This document shows, piece after piece, positions 50,931-59,334 of a stretch of 64,000 nt of DNA. The notes below the pieces were generated by a model. The model was not told where the DNA came from. It did not search any database and saw only the letters and a program-made list of their open reading frames with translations. Position 1 is the stretch's first letter. Every line of letters begins with the position of its first letter. Location of the stretch: the NCBI RefSeq assembly GCF_008365375.1, contig NZ_QOKW01000020.1, positions 50,422 to 114,421 of the forward strand, written 5' to 3'. Both the position numbers and the translations under genes were made by a program. Source of the stretch: Roseomonas genomospecies 6. GTDB lineage: Bacteria; Pseudomonadota; Alphaproteobacteria; Azospirillales; Azospirillaceae.

Positions 50931-52698
50931 GGGAGTGGAGGGCGTTGCGGACGCGGGCCAGGACCGATGGCCAGTCGTCGCGCCGGTCATGGCGGAACAG
51001 GCGCATCGTCGGATACCACGGCGTGCAGACGCCGGCGCCCAGCCAGCGCCAGTCCGGGGCGAAGGGCAGCACCGTCCACACAGGGCGGCCGAGCGCCCCC
51101 GCCAGATGCGCGACCGAGGTATCCACCGTGATCACCAGATCCAGCCCGGCGACCAGCGCGGCGGTGTCGGCGAAGTCGGCGATGTCCGGGCCAAGATCCA
51201 TGAAGCACGCCGGCAAAGGCCCGCAGCCGTCCAGATCCTGACGCCCCCGCCCCTTCTGAAGAGCGAAGAAGGCGACGCCTGGAACCTCCAGCAGCACAAG
51301 GAAGTCCCTCAGCCGTGCCGAGCGGAAGCGGTCGCCCTTGAATTCCGGATTGCCCGCCCAAACCAGCCCGACCTTCAGCCCCGGCGTGCCCGCCAAACGT
51401 TCCGCCCAGGCCTCGGCCAGCGCGGGCTCGGGCCACAGGTAGGGCACGTCGGCGGGGATGGTGTAGAGCGTGGTGCCGAGCCGGTGCGGCAGGCTCGCCA
51501 GCGCGACATGGGCGTCGTGCGGCGGCAGGGCGTCGAACCGGCCGACCACGCCCGCGATGCCCGGCATGGCGGAGAGCAGGCGGACGAGCTGCGTGTTGCA
51601 CTCGACGATCACGCGGACGCCCCGTGCCTGCAACAGCGGGGCGTAGCGGGCGAGCATGATGGTGTCCCCCACGCCCTGCTCGTCGTGGACCAGCAGCGTC
51701 CGCCCGGCGAGGTCGCGCCCGTCCCAGGCGGGTGACGGAAAGCTCCGCCGGGGCGACGGGAAGTCGGCCATGCGCGAGCGCCATTCGTACTCCGCGAACC
51801 CCTCCTCCAACTCGCCCTTGAGCAGCAGCCCGAAGCCGAGCGCGGTGTGGGCCTCCGCCAGCGCGGGGGCGAGCCGGACCGCGGTCCGCGCCGCGTCCAC
51901 CGCCTGATCGACCAGCATTGCGTCGCGCGCCGCAAGGCCGAGGTTCAGGTAGGCGTGGGCGGCGTCCGGCTGGAGCGCGATGGACTGGCGGAAGCAGGTT
52001 GCGGCCTCGTCCAGGTGCCCGAGATCCTGAAGCGTGACGCCCAGGTTGTTGAGCACGCCCGCGTCGCCCGGCGCGAATCCCAACGCGCAACGGTAATAGC
52101 GGACCGCCTCCTCCACCCGGCCGAGGCGCCTGCAGGCCAGCCCCAGCGTGGCGTAGGCGGCGACCGACAGTGGCGTCATGCCCAGAAGGGTCATCAGCTC
52201 CTCGACGGCTTTCCCAGGCCGGCCGTCGAGGATCAGCGTCTGGGCGAGCTGCACCCTTTGCTCGGTCAGTTGCGGCTTCAGGCGCAGCAGCCGGCGCAAC
52301 ACCGTCGCCGCCCCGGCATGATCCCCCCGGTCGGCCAAGACGTTGGCGAGGTTGTTGAGGACATCGCCAAAAGCGGGGTCCAGCGCCAGGGCATTCCGGC
52401 AGCGGGCCAGCGCCTCGTCGCGCCGGCCAAGCCGCCGCAGCGCGCTGGCGAGGTTGGACAGGCAGGCCGGATTGCCGGGATGCCGGTGGATGGACTGGGC
52501 CATCAGCTCGGCCGCGGTCGCCGGCTGATCGTCCTGGAGCGCCAGCACGCCCAGCAGATGCAGCGCGTCGGGCTGGTCGGGCCGGGCGGCCAGCACCCGG
52601 CGGTACGCCGTCTCCGCCTCGGCCCGGCGGCCGGCGCCGTGGTGGGCGAGGCCCGCCGCAAGGAGCGCTGCCGGGCTATCCGCCATGTCTTCCGCCAT
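50902..52698 (-). CDS. TPR-glycosyltransferase, GT9-like
   Basis: A 598-residue protein with about eight TPR units (about 10-280, AAGLAHHGAGRRAEAETAYRRVLAARPDQPDALHLLGVLAL and similar) and a C-terminal GT9-like domain (GDTIMLARYAPLLQARGVRVI, LDLVITVDTSVAHLAGALGRPVWTVLPFAPDWRWL, TPWYPTMRLFRHD). Same family as the fusion protein it converges with. Its start is three bases after the stop of the glycosyltransferase gene encoded before it on this strand, so the two form an operon. Substrate unknown. Confidence 0.87.
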   Translation of the reverse strand: MAEDMADSPAALLAAGLAHHGAGRRAEAETAYRRVLAARPDQPDALHLLGVLALQDDQPATAAELMAQSIHRHPGNPACLSNLASALRRLGRRDEALARCRNALALDPAFGDVLNNLANVLADRGDHAGAATVLRRLLRLKPQLTEQRVQLAQTLILDGRPGKAVEELMTLLGMTPLSVAAYATLGLACRRLGRVEEAVRYYRCALGFAPGDAGVLNNLGVTLQDLGHLDEAATCFRQSIALQPDAAHAYLNLGLAARDAMLVDQAVDAARTAVRLAPALAEAHTALGFGLLLKGELEEGFAEYEWRSRMADFPSPRRSFPSPAWDGRDLAGRTLLVHDEQGVGDTIMLARYAPLLQARGVRVIVECNTQLVRLLSAMPGIAGVVGRFDALPPHDAHVALASLPHRLGTTLYTIPADVPYLWPEPALAEAWAERLAGTPGLKVGLVWAGNPEFKGDRFRSARLRDFLVLLEVPGVAFFALQKGRGRQDLDGCGPLPACFMDLGPDIADFADTAALVAGLDLVITVDTSVAHLAGALGRPVWTVLPFAPDWRWLGAGVCTPWYPTMRLFRHDRRDDWPSVLARVRNALHSLSRTRSAGR

Positions 52699-52701
52699 GC
52701 C

Positions 52702-53880
52702 CTAGGCCCCCGCCGCGACAAAGGTTTCAGCGAAGGCGCGCCACGTCCGCTCGCCGCGCAGGAATGCCTGCGCCCGGTCGGCGCGGGCGCGGGCCGCGGC
52801 CCGGTCGGTGTAGAGGGTTTCCAACCGTTCGACCGCCTCCTCCACGGACGACTCGCCCCAGCCCCGGCGCCGGCCCGTGGGGTCGGCCACCGGGGACTGG
52901 TGGCCGAGCGGCAGGCAGGCACCGTCGCGGATCAGGTCCAAGTGGCCGCTGTTGGCCGACAGGATGACCGGCACGCCGCAGGCCATGGCCTCCATGGCGA
53001 CGAGGTTGGTGGCGCCTTCGCAGCGGTTCGGGAACAGGGCGGCGTGGCACTCCGCCAGGATGCCGGGGAGCTGGCGGCGCTCAAGGAACCCCATGTCGAC
53101 GAAGGCTTCCGGTGGCAGGCCGTTGGCCATCGCCCATTCCACGATGCGCAGCTTGCCGTTGTCTCCCACGGCGGGGGCGGTCGGCGCCAGGGGCGACTGC
53201 GCGATGTCGGCGGAGGTGTGGGGCCAGGGGTTGTGCCACGCGGTGACCAGCAGCGCATCGGGATGGCGCTCGTAAAAACGGCGGAAGGCGGCCAGGACGA
53301 TGTCCTGCCCCTTGCGGAACTCCAGCTTGCCGCCGGAGAAAACCACGAAGCGGTCGCCGAAGCGCTTGGCCGGGGGCACGGGCCGCAACTCGTCGAAATC
53401 CACCCCCTGGAAGACGCAGGCCACGCCGGTGATGCCCTGCTCCGCGAGCAGGTCCCGGTTGAAGGTCGAATGCACCACCAGCCGGTCGTACCGCCGCGCA
53501 CGGTTCAGCGTGTCCCGGTCGAACAGCGTGTCTTCGAAGGCGATGACCCCCACGTTGCGGTCGCCGTGGAATTGGGCGGAGAGGGGGCCCGGCACGAAGC
53601 CGTTGCCGAGCGCGTGCAGGACCGTGCAGCCGTCGAGGCCGAGCACGCGGTTGGCGGACTGGGCGGCGGAGCGGGCGGCGATGGCGGCGATCTGCCGGTG
53701 GCCGTCGGCCAGGACTTCCAGCCGTTCCCGGTTTTCCGGCCGCAGGGTGGACATCAGCGGCCTTTCCAGCAGGAGCGGCGGGCGGCCCTGCTCGACCAGA
53801 TGGAGCGTCGTGTGGACGCCGACCAACCCCCAGCCGTGGATTTCGGAAAGCTGCCAGGTCAACGCCAGAGTCTGTTCCAC
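52702..53880 (-). CDS. Glycosyltransferase family 1/4 (GT-B)
   Basis: A 392-residue transferase without TPRs. Seen are FVVFSGGKLEFRKGQDIVLAAFRRFYERHPDALLV, VDMGFLERRQLPGILAECHAALFPNRCEGATNLVAMEAMACGVPVILS, the latter carrying the E-x7-E donor motif. The GTG at 53880 (VEQTLALTWQLSEIHGWGLVGVHTTLHL) has GTGAGG just before it; the longer open frame to 54249 crosses the hairpin-rich repeat element and reads as low-complexity sequence, so it is rejected. It is co-transcribed with the TPR-glycosyltransferase gene that follows after three bases. Confidence 0.8.
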   Translation of the reverse strand: MEQTLALTWQLSEIHGWGLVGVHTTLHLVEQGRPPLLLERPLMSTLRPENRERLEVLADGHRQIAAIAARSAAQSANRVLGLDGCTVLHALGNGFVPGPLSAQFHGDRNVGVIAFEDTLFDRDTLNRARRYDRLVVHSTFNRDLLAEQGITGVACVFQGVDFDELRPVPPAKRFGDRFVVFSGGKLEFRKGQDIVLAAFRRFYERHPDALLVTAWHNPWPHTSADIAQSPLAPTAPAVGDNGKLRIVEWAMANGLPPEAFVDMGFLERRQLPGILAECHAALFPNRCEGATNLVAMEAMACGVPVILSANSGHLDLIRDGACLPLGHQSPVADPTGRRRGWGESSVEEAVERLETLYTDRAAARARADRAQAFLRGERTWRAFAETFVAAGA

Positions 53881-53993
53881 GCACGGCCTCACCCAGCCTC
53901 GCCACGCGGCGCCGGTGACGCTAGGATAGCAGAAGGCGGAGGCCGATACATTAGGGCGGATCAATGGGCTTGGTTTAACGGCTGCGGGAATTG

Positions 53994-54165
53994 CCCTCTC
54001 CCCTCCGGGGAGAGGGAGGGGACCCACCGCGCAGCGGTGGGGAGGGTGAGGGGGCTGGCGCGCGCTCGCGCGCCACCAAGGGGCATTCTGCCCCTTGGCA
54101 ATCCCCTGGCACAGGCGTTGCCTGTGCTGCCCCCTCACCCTCCCCTCTCCCCGGAGGGGAGAGGG
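53994..54165. repeat. Hairpin-rich mosaic repeat element between divergent glycosyltransferase genes
   Basis: The outer ends are inverted copies of one hairpin: CCCTCTCCCC-TCC-GGGGAGAGGG (53994-54016) and CCCTCTCCCC-GGA-GGGGAGAGGG (54143-54165). Inside come CCCACCGC-GCA-GCGGTGGG (54023-54041), a 17-bp inverted pair starting GGGGAGGGTG (54039-54055 with 54129-54145), GGCGCGCG-CT-CGCGCGCC (54057-54074), CCAAGGGGCA-TTC-TGCCCCTTGG (54076-54098) and GCACAGGC-GTT-GCCTGTGC (54109-54127). It resembles REP/BIME-type dispersed elements. Confidence 0.85.
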
Positions 54166-54224
54166 AAAAGCAGGCCGTTTTCCAACCTCACTGCGTTGCC
54201 CTGACACACAGGGGAGGATCGGCC

Positions 54225-55805
54225 GTGACGGCCAGCATCGAGACGGCAACCCGGCATTACCGCGCCGGTCGGCTTGATGACGCCATCGGCGCCTGCCGAG
54301 CCGTCCTGGTGGCCGGGCCCAGGCATGCCGGCGCGCTCAACCTTCTGGGCACGGTGTCGGGGGAAATGGGGGACTTCGACGCGTCGCTGCGGTTCTTCCG
54401 GCGGGTGGCCCGGTCCGCTCCGCGAACAGGCGTTCACTGGTTCAACCTGGGCACGGTGCGAAGCCTCAACGGCGACGTCGCGGGCGCCATCGGCGACCTG
54501 TGCCGCGCGATCGCCATCGCCCCGGACGGCACCGCCGCCTTTGTGCAGCTCGGCGAATCGCTGCTGCGCCTTGGCCGGGTGGTGCCGGCTGCGGACGCCT
54601 TCCGCCGCGCGCTTCGGCTCGATCCGACCGCCACCGGTGCGACCGGTGGCCTGGAGCGGTGCCGGCGCTATCGACTGGCCGCGGCAGCCGTTCCCCACGC
54701 GGGCACGGGCGACGGACTGGTCATCCGCGGCGCCTTCGCCAACAGCACGGGTTACGGCTATGCCTGCCGGCGCTTTGTCCAGGCGCTGCGCGCGCGGGGG
54801 GTGCCGCTCCAGGCGATTGGGGTCCGGGGGGCGGAATCCTGGACGGGCGAGGACCTCGACCGGCCGGTGCCGGCCAAAACCATGGTGAGTTTCGTCACGC
54901 CCGCCGTGGTGGAGCGGGTGCCCGGCCTCGCCGCGGTGACCTTCACCGTGTTCGAGGGAACCCGGATTCCGTCCGCCTGGCGGCGGCAGAGCGACCTCAG
55001 CGACCTGATCGTCGTGCCCTGCGAATCGTCCCGCATCGCCTGGGCGGCGGCAGGCTTTCCGGAGGATCGCCTGCGCGTCTGCCCGCAGGGTGTCGACCCG
55101 GACGAATCGGCCGGCGGCGCCCCCTTGACCCTCGTCGATCCCGAAGGGCGCCCGGTGTCCGGCTACCGGCACCGCTTCCTCAACATTTCCGACTTCACGC
55201 CGCGCAAGAACATCGACGGGCTGCTGCGGGTCTGGCTGCGCAGCACGACGCGGGCCGACGACGCGGTGCTGATCCTGAAGCTGGGCAAGGGCGCCAGCCC
55301 GGCCCTGCGCGCGGAACTCGCCACCCTGGTCCGGCGCTCGGAATCCGTGGTGGGCCGGCGGCTGGCGGAGGCGGCGCCCGTGGTGCTGGTCGAACACACG
55401 CTGACGGACGCGGACATGACGGCGCTGGTCCGCACGGCGACCCATTACTGGAGCATGTCGCATGGCGAGGGCTGGGACCTCCCCATGGTCCGGGCGGGCG
55501 CTCTGGGCTTGGGCCTGATCGCGCCGCGCCATTCCGCCTATGTGGATTACCTGGACGACCGGGTCGCCCGCCTGATCCCGGCTACGGTCGGTCCGGCGCG
55601 GCTCCCCTACAGCGACCAGCCTTTTCCGCCGTTCCACGGGCTCGACTGGTGGAGCCCGGACGAGGACGCGGCGGCGGCCATTCTGGCCGGCATTCTTCGC
55701 GGCGACGTCCTTCCGTCCGCCCGCGACCACCTGCTGCAACGCTTCACCTGGAGCCGTGCGGCCGACCGGCTGCTCGCCATTCTCGACGAGGCGGGCCTGC
55801 GGTGA
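54225..55805 (+). CDS. TPR-glycosyltransferase, GT4-like
   Basis: A 526-residue protein. TPR-like repeats occupy about residues 1-140 (HYRAGRLDDAIGACRAVLVAGPRHAGALNLLGTV and on). The rest is a GT-B transferase (VIRGAFANSTGYGYACRRFVQALRARGVPLQAIGVRG, FLNISDFTPRKNIDGLLRVWLR, SMSHGEGWDLPMVRAGALGLGLIAPRHSAYVDYL), the last segment holding the donor-binding Glu residues. The GTG at 54225 follows GGGGAGG by 8 bases. It overlaps the next gene by four bases (GTGA), so the two are translationally coupled. Confidence 0.85.
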   Translation: MTASIETATRHYRAGRLDDAIGACRAVLVAGPRHAGALNLLGTVSGEMGDFDASLRFFRRVARSAPRTGVHWFNLGTVRSLNGDVAGAIGDLCRAIAIAPDGTAAFVQLGESLLRLGRVVPAADAFRRALRLDPTATGATGGLERCRRYRLAAAAVPHAGTGDGLVIRGAFANSTGYGYACRRFVQALRARGVPLQAIGVRGAESWTGEDLDRPVPAKTMVSFVTPAVVERVPGLAAVTFTVFEGTRIPSAWRRQSDLSDLIVVPCESSRIAWAAAGFPEDRLRVCPQGVDPDESAGGAPLTLVDPEGRPVSGYRHRFLNISDFTPRKNIDGLLRVWLRSTTRADDAVLILKLGKGASPALRAELATLVRRSESVVGRRLAEAAPVVLVEHTLTDADMTALVRTATHYWSMSHGEGWDLPMVRAGALGLGLIAPRHSAYVDYLDDRVARLIPATVGPARLPYSDQPFPPFHGLDWWSPDEDAAAAILAGILRGDVLPSARDHLLQRFTWSRAADRLLAILDEAGLR

Positions 55806-57703
55806 CCGCCGGAAGCGATGCGGACCTCGCCGCCGCGATGGCCGATCACCGGGCCGGGCGGCTCGACACGGCGGAGGCCGCTTACCGCGCGGTCCTGCGC
55901 AACAATCCGCAACACCCCCACGCCAACAACAACTTGGCGATCCTGCTGCGCGCCACCGGACGGGCGGAGGAGGCCGTCGTCCGCTACCGCCAAGCCGTCC
56001 GGACGGCGCCGGAGGACGCGGCGATCCGTTGCAACCTCTCCTGCGCGCTGGCCGACCAGAACCGGGGAGAGGAGGCCGCTGCGGCGCTGCGCGCTGCGCT
56101 GTCCCTGCGCCCTGACCACGCCGACGCCTGGTTCAACGCCGGCAACCTGTGCCAAGCCGCCGGCGATGACGCGGGTGCGGCGACCGCGTACCGCCGGGCG
56201 CTCCGGCTGGCGCCCGGCATGGGGGAGGCGCTCAGCAATCTGGGCGACGTCCACAAGCGCATGGGGGAGTCGAGCCTCGCGATCGACCTCTACCGGGCGG
56301 CCATCGCGGCGCGGGCGGACCTGCCGCAGCCCGTCGTCAACCTGGGGGAGGCGCTGAAGGCGCAGGGGCGCATCGCCGAGGCCATTCAGGTCCTGCAAGG
56401 CGGGCTGGAGCGTCACCCCGGCCTTGCCCTGCTGCATTCCAACCTGCTGCTCGCCTTGCATTACACGCCCTGGGTGCCGCCCGAGGTCATCGCCCGCGCC
56501 CACGCCTTCTGGAACGAGCGGCATGCGCGGCCCCTGATGCCGCCAGCGCCGCCAGGCAAACGCTTCGCCAACGACCGCAGCCCCAACCGCCGGCTGCGCG
56601 TGGGGTACGTCTCGCCCGACTTCCGCGCCCACGCCTGCGCCCACTTCATCGAAGCCCTGCTGCGCGGGCACGACCGCAAGGCGGTGGAGGTGGTCGGCTA
56701 TGCCCTGTCGCGGCGCGAGGACGCCGTGACCGGCCGCTTGACGGCGCTGACCGACGGGTGGCGGTCGCTCGCCGGCCTGGACGATGCCGCCGCCGCCGCG
56801 CGGATCGAGCGCGACCGCATCGACATCCTGGTCGATCTGGCCGGCCACACCGCCGGAGGGCGCCCGCTGATCTTCGCCCGCAAACCGGCCCCGGTCCAGG
56901 TCGCCTGGCTGGGCTATCCCGACACCACCGGGATGCCGGCGATGGACGCCCGCCTGACCGACGCCGTCGCCGATCCGCCGGGCCGGACCGACGCTTGGCA
57001 CGCGGAGCGGCTGATCCGCCTTCCCACGGGGTTCCTCGCCTACCGGCCTCCCCCCGGCATCGACGCGCCGCAGGACCCGCCGGCGCCGGGCGGCGGTGGC
57101 ATCACCTTCGGGTCCTTCAACAACGCCGCCAAGGTGACGCCGGAGGTGGTGCGGGTCTGGTCGGCCATCCTGACGCGGCTGCCGTCGGCCCGGCTGCTCC
57201 TCAAGAGCGGTGCCTTCGCGGACCCGCCGACGCGCGGCCGCTACGCCCGCCTGTTCGTGGACAACGGCGTGGCGCCCGGCCGGGTCGAGCTGCTGCCGCC
57301 GCTGCCCGCGACCGACCACCATCTGCGCGCCTACGGGCGCCTCGACATCGCCCTCGACCCTTTCCCCTACAACGGCACCACGACGACGTGCGAGGCGCTG
57401 TGGATGGGCGTGCCGGTGATCACGCTGGCCGGCAGGCACCATGTGGCGCGGGTGGGCGCCAGCCTGCTGACCCGATGCGGGCTGCCGGACCTCGTCGCCA
57501 CGGACGAGGCCGGCTATGTGGAGAGTGCCGTCGCCCTGGCTCAGGACCCGCCGCGCCTCGCCGCGCTGCGCCGGGATTTGCGGGGGATGCTCGAACGATC
57601 CCCACTTCTGGACCACCGGGGCTTCGCGGGCGCGGTCGAGGACGCATACCGCGGCCTGTGGCACGGTTGGCTCAATTCCTCGACCGACCCGTCCGCCGGC
57701 TGA
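55802..57703 (+). CDS. TPR protein with O-GlcNAc transferase-like (GT41/SPINDLY) domain
   Basis: A 633-residue protein. About six TPR units (1-220) precede a GT41 domain: RVGYVSPDFRAHACAHFIEALLRGHD (with the family His), DILVDLAGHTAGGRPLIFARKPAPVQVAWLGYPDTTGMPAMDARLTDAVADP, FGSFNNAAKVTPEVVRVWSAIL, LLLKS (with the donor-site Lys) and DIALDPFPYNGTTTTCEALWMGVPVITLAG. This is the order of O-GlcNAc transferases and bacterial SPINDLY-like proteins, cytoplasmic enzymes that can sugar-modify proteins; HMW1C adhesin glycosyltransferases belong to the same GT41 class. Start GTG overlaps the previous stop. Its 3' end overlaps the converging gene by 32 bp. Confidence 0.88.
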   Translation: MTAGSDADLAAAMADHRAGRLDTAEAAYRAVLRNNPQHPHANNNLAILLRATGRAEEAVVRYRQAVRTAPEDAAIRCNLSCALADQNRGEEAAAALRAALSLRPDHADAWFNAGNLCQAAGDDAGAATAYRRALRLAPGMGEALSNLGDVHKRMGESSLAIDLYRAAIAARADLPQPVVNLGEALKAQGRIAEAIQVLQGGLERHPGLALLHSNLLLALHYTPWVPPEVIARAHAFWNERHARPLMPPAPPGKRFANDRSPNRRLRVGYVSPDFRAHACAHFIEALLRGHDRKAVEVVGYALSRREDAVTGRLTALTDGWRSLAGLDDAAAAARIERDRIDILVDLAGHTAGGRPLIFARKPAPVQVAWLGYPDTTGMPAMDARLTDAVADPPGRTDAWHAERLIRLPTGFLAYRPPPGIDAPQDPPAPGGGGITFGSFNNAAKVTPEVVRVWSAILTRLPSARLLLKSGAFADPPTRGRYARLFVDNGVAPGRVELLPPLPATDHHLRAYGRLDIALDPFPYNGTTTTCEALWMGVPVITLAGRHHVARVGASLLTRCGLPDLVATDEAGYVESAVALAQDPPRLAALRRDLRGMLERSPLLDHRGFAGAVEDAYRGLWHGWLNSSTDPSAG

Positions 57704-59036
57704 CCTCGTCGCGCAGGGCGTCCGCCACCGCGGCGAACACCGGTCCCCAATCCAGGTCGCGGCCCTGGCGGAACAGCCGCATCGTCGGGTACCACGGCGT
57801 GTGCGCGCCGGAACAGCCGTAGACCCAGTAGGGGACGTGCTGCACGAGGTTCCAGACCGGCGTGCCGAGCGACCCGGCGAGATGCGCGACCGCGCTGTCG
57901 GTCATGATGACGAGGTCGAGCTGTTCCAGCATCGCCGCCGTGTCGGCGAAGTCCTCCAGGTCGGGGCCGAGCGGCGTCACCAGGCGGCCGGCTGGCCCGA
58001 GACCGGCGAGTTCGGCCTCCGGCGGCCCCTTCTGAAGGCTGTACAGCCGCACGCCCGGCACCTCGGCGAAGCGCAGGAAGCGGGCGAGGCTGGCGGCGCG
58101 CCGGCCATTGTCGGCGAAAGTGACCCGGCCCGACCACACGATCCCGACGCGCAGGGTGCCCGGTTCCCGCGCGCCGAGGCGGCGGGCGGCCTTCTCCCGC
58201 GCCTCCACCGGGATGGTCAGGCGCACCGGGGGCGGAACCGAGGCCAGGGTGGTGCCGAACAGGCCCGGCAGGCTCATCTGCGACGCCTCCACGTCGAAGG
58301 CCGGAACCGGGCCTCCCGCCGGGACGAAGCCGTCCACCTCCAGCCCCGCCAGCACCCGCCGCAGCTCCGCATGGCATTCGTACAGCAACCGGCCCCCCAG
58401 AGCCCTGACCAGCGGCACGTAGCGCGCCATCAGCAGCGCGTCGCCGAACCCCTGCTCGGCGGACAGCAGGATGGTGCGCCCCTCCAGCGGGCCGCCGTCC
58501 CACGGCAGTCCCGACGGCGTCCGGCCATGGTAGGCGGCCAGCCCCCGGCGGGCCTCGTAGTCCGTGAAGCCGTGGACATAGTCGCCGACCTGCAGCCGGA
58601 CGAGCGCGCGTTCCCATTGCAGCTCGGGAGTCGGGCGGATCATGGCTTGGTCGATCAGCGCCAGCGCCTCCCGGAAGCGCCCCGCCTTGCGCAGAGCGAC
58701 CACTCCGTTGTGCAGAACGGTCGCGTTGCCCGGATCGAGCCGGAGCGCCTCGGCCTGCGCGGCCACGCCCTCCTCGATTCGGCCGGCCTCCGTCAGGGCG
58801 TTGCCCAGGTTGCTCCAGATACCGGCCTTGTCCGGCGCGAACTCCAGCCCTCGCCGGTGGCAGGCGATGGCGGCCTCCAGCCTCCCGGCGCGGCGCAGCA
58901 GGAGGCCGAGCGTGCTCCAGGCGCCACCGTCGCGGGGGTTGGCCGCGAGGGCGGCGTCCACCGCGCCCCCGAGCGGATCGTCGTCGGTACCCGAGTCGCT
59001 GCGGCCATCCCCGTGCATGAGTCCGTCTTCCGTCAT
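57672..59036 (-). CDS. TPR-glycosyltransferase, GT9-like
   Basis: A 454-residue protein, with three or four TPR units (about 20-140, WSTLGLLLRRAGRLEAAIACHRRGLEFAPDKAGIWSNLGNAL) and a GT9-like domain (GFGDALLMARYVPLVRALGGRLLYECH, LDLVIMTDSAVAHLAGSLGTPVWNLVQHVPYWVYG, TPWYPTMRLFRQGRDLDW). The donor motif reads D-S-A-V-A-H-L-A, with Ser/Ala where relatives have Thr/Ser. The ATG at 59036 is a guess; one at 59018 has GGAAGA before it, and one at 59120 lies further out. It diverges from the giant adhesin gene. Confidence 0.82.
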   Translation of the reverse strand: MTEDGLMHGDGRSDSGTDDDPLGGAVDAALAANPRDGGAWSTLGLLLRRAGRLEAAIACHRRGLEFAPDKAGIWSNLGNALTEAGRIEEGVAAQAEALRLDPGNATVLHNGVVALRKAGRFREALALIDQAMIRPTPELQWERALVRLQVGDYVHGFTDYEARRGLAAYHGRTPSGLPWDGGPLEGRTILLSAEQGFGDALLMARYVPLVRALGGRLLYECHAELRRVLAGLEVDGFVPAGGPVPAFDVEASQMSLPGLFGTTLASVPPPVRLTIPVEAREKAARRLGAREPGTLRVGIVWSGRVTFADNGRRAASLARFLRFAEVPGVRLYSLQKGPPEAELAGLGPAGRLVTPLGPDLEDFADTAAMLEQLDLVIMTDSAVAHLAGSLGTPVWNLVQHVPYWVYGCSGAHTPWYPTMRLFRQGRDLDWGPVFAAVADALRDEVSRRTGRSRN

Positions 59037-59334
59037 CAGAGATTGGGTCGAACACCGCTTATCGCCCACAAGGGGAGCGTTGAAATCCGCACTGCAACCC
59101 GCAGCCGCTGAACGGCGCAACGGTTCAAGGCCTTTTCAGCGAAAGGTAGTGATGGTTTCTCAGCCATCCAGACATTCGTAGCCGAAGTTCATTCCATTTG
59201 TGGGCGAACAGATATCGTTACGCAACATTTTAGCCGACAAGAGCTTCATATACTGATAATTAGGATTTTATCCTACATTTGTTCATTTAGGGCTGGTGCT
59301 ACTACCGGCTGCGTTGGCGAAGGGTTGAAAGAGC
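59037..59334. promoter_or_regulatory. Divergent promoter region of the adhesin and a glycosyltransferase gene
   Basis: About 300 bases, AT-rich from 59180 on. TAGGAT-TTT-ATCCTA (59261-59275) is a perfect 6-bp inverted repeat about 60 bases before the adhesin start and may be an operator. No gene is seen. Shared control of the transferase and the adhesin would be possible from here. Confidence 0.45.

Noticed and set aside
53881..54249. Extension of the GT-B glycosyltransferase to an ATG at 54249
   Set aside because: The added part translates the hairpin-rich repeat element and has no domain.
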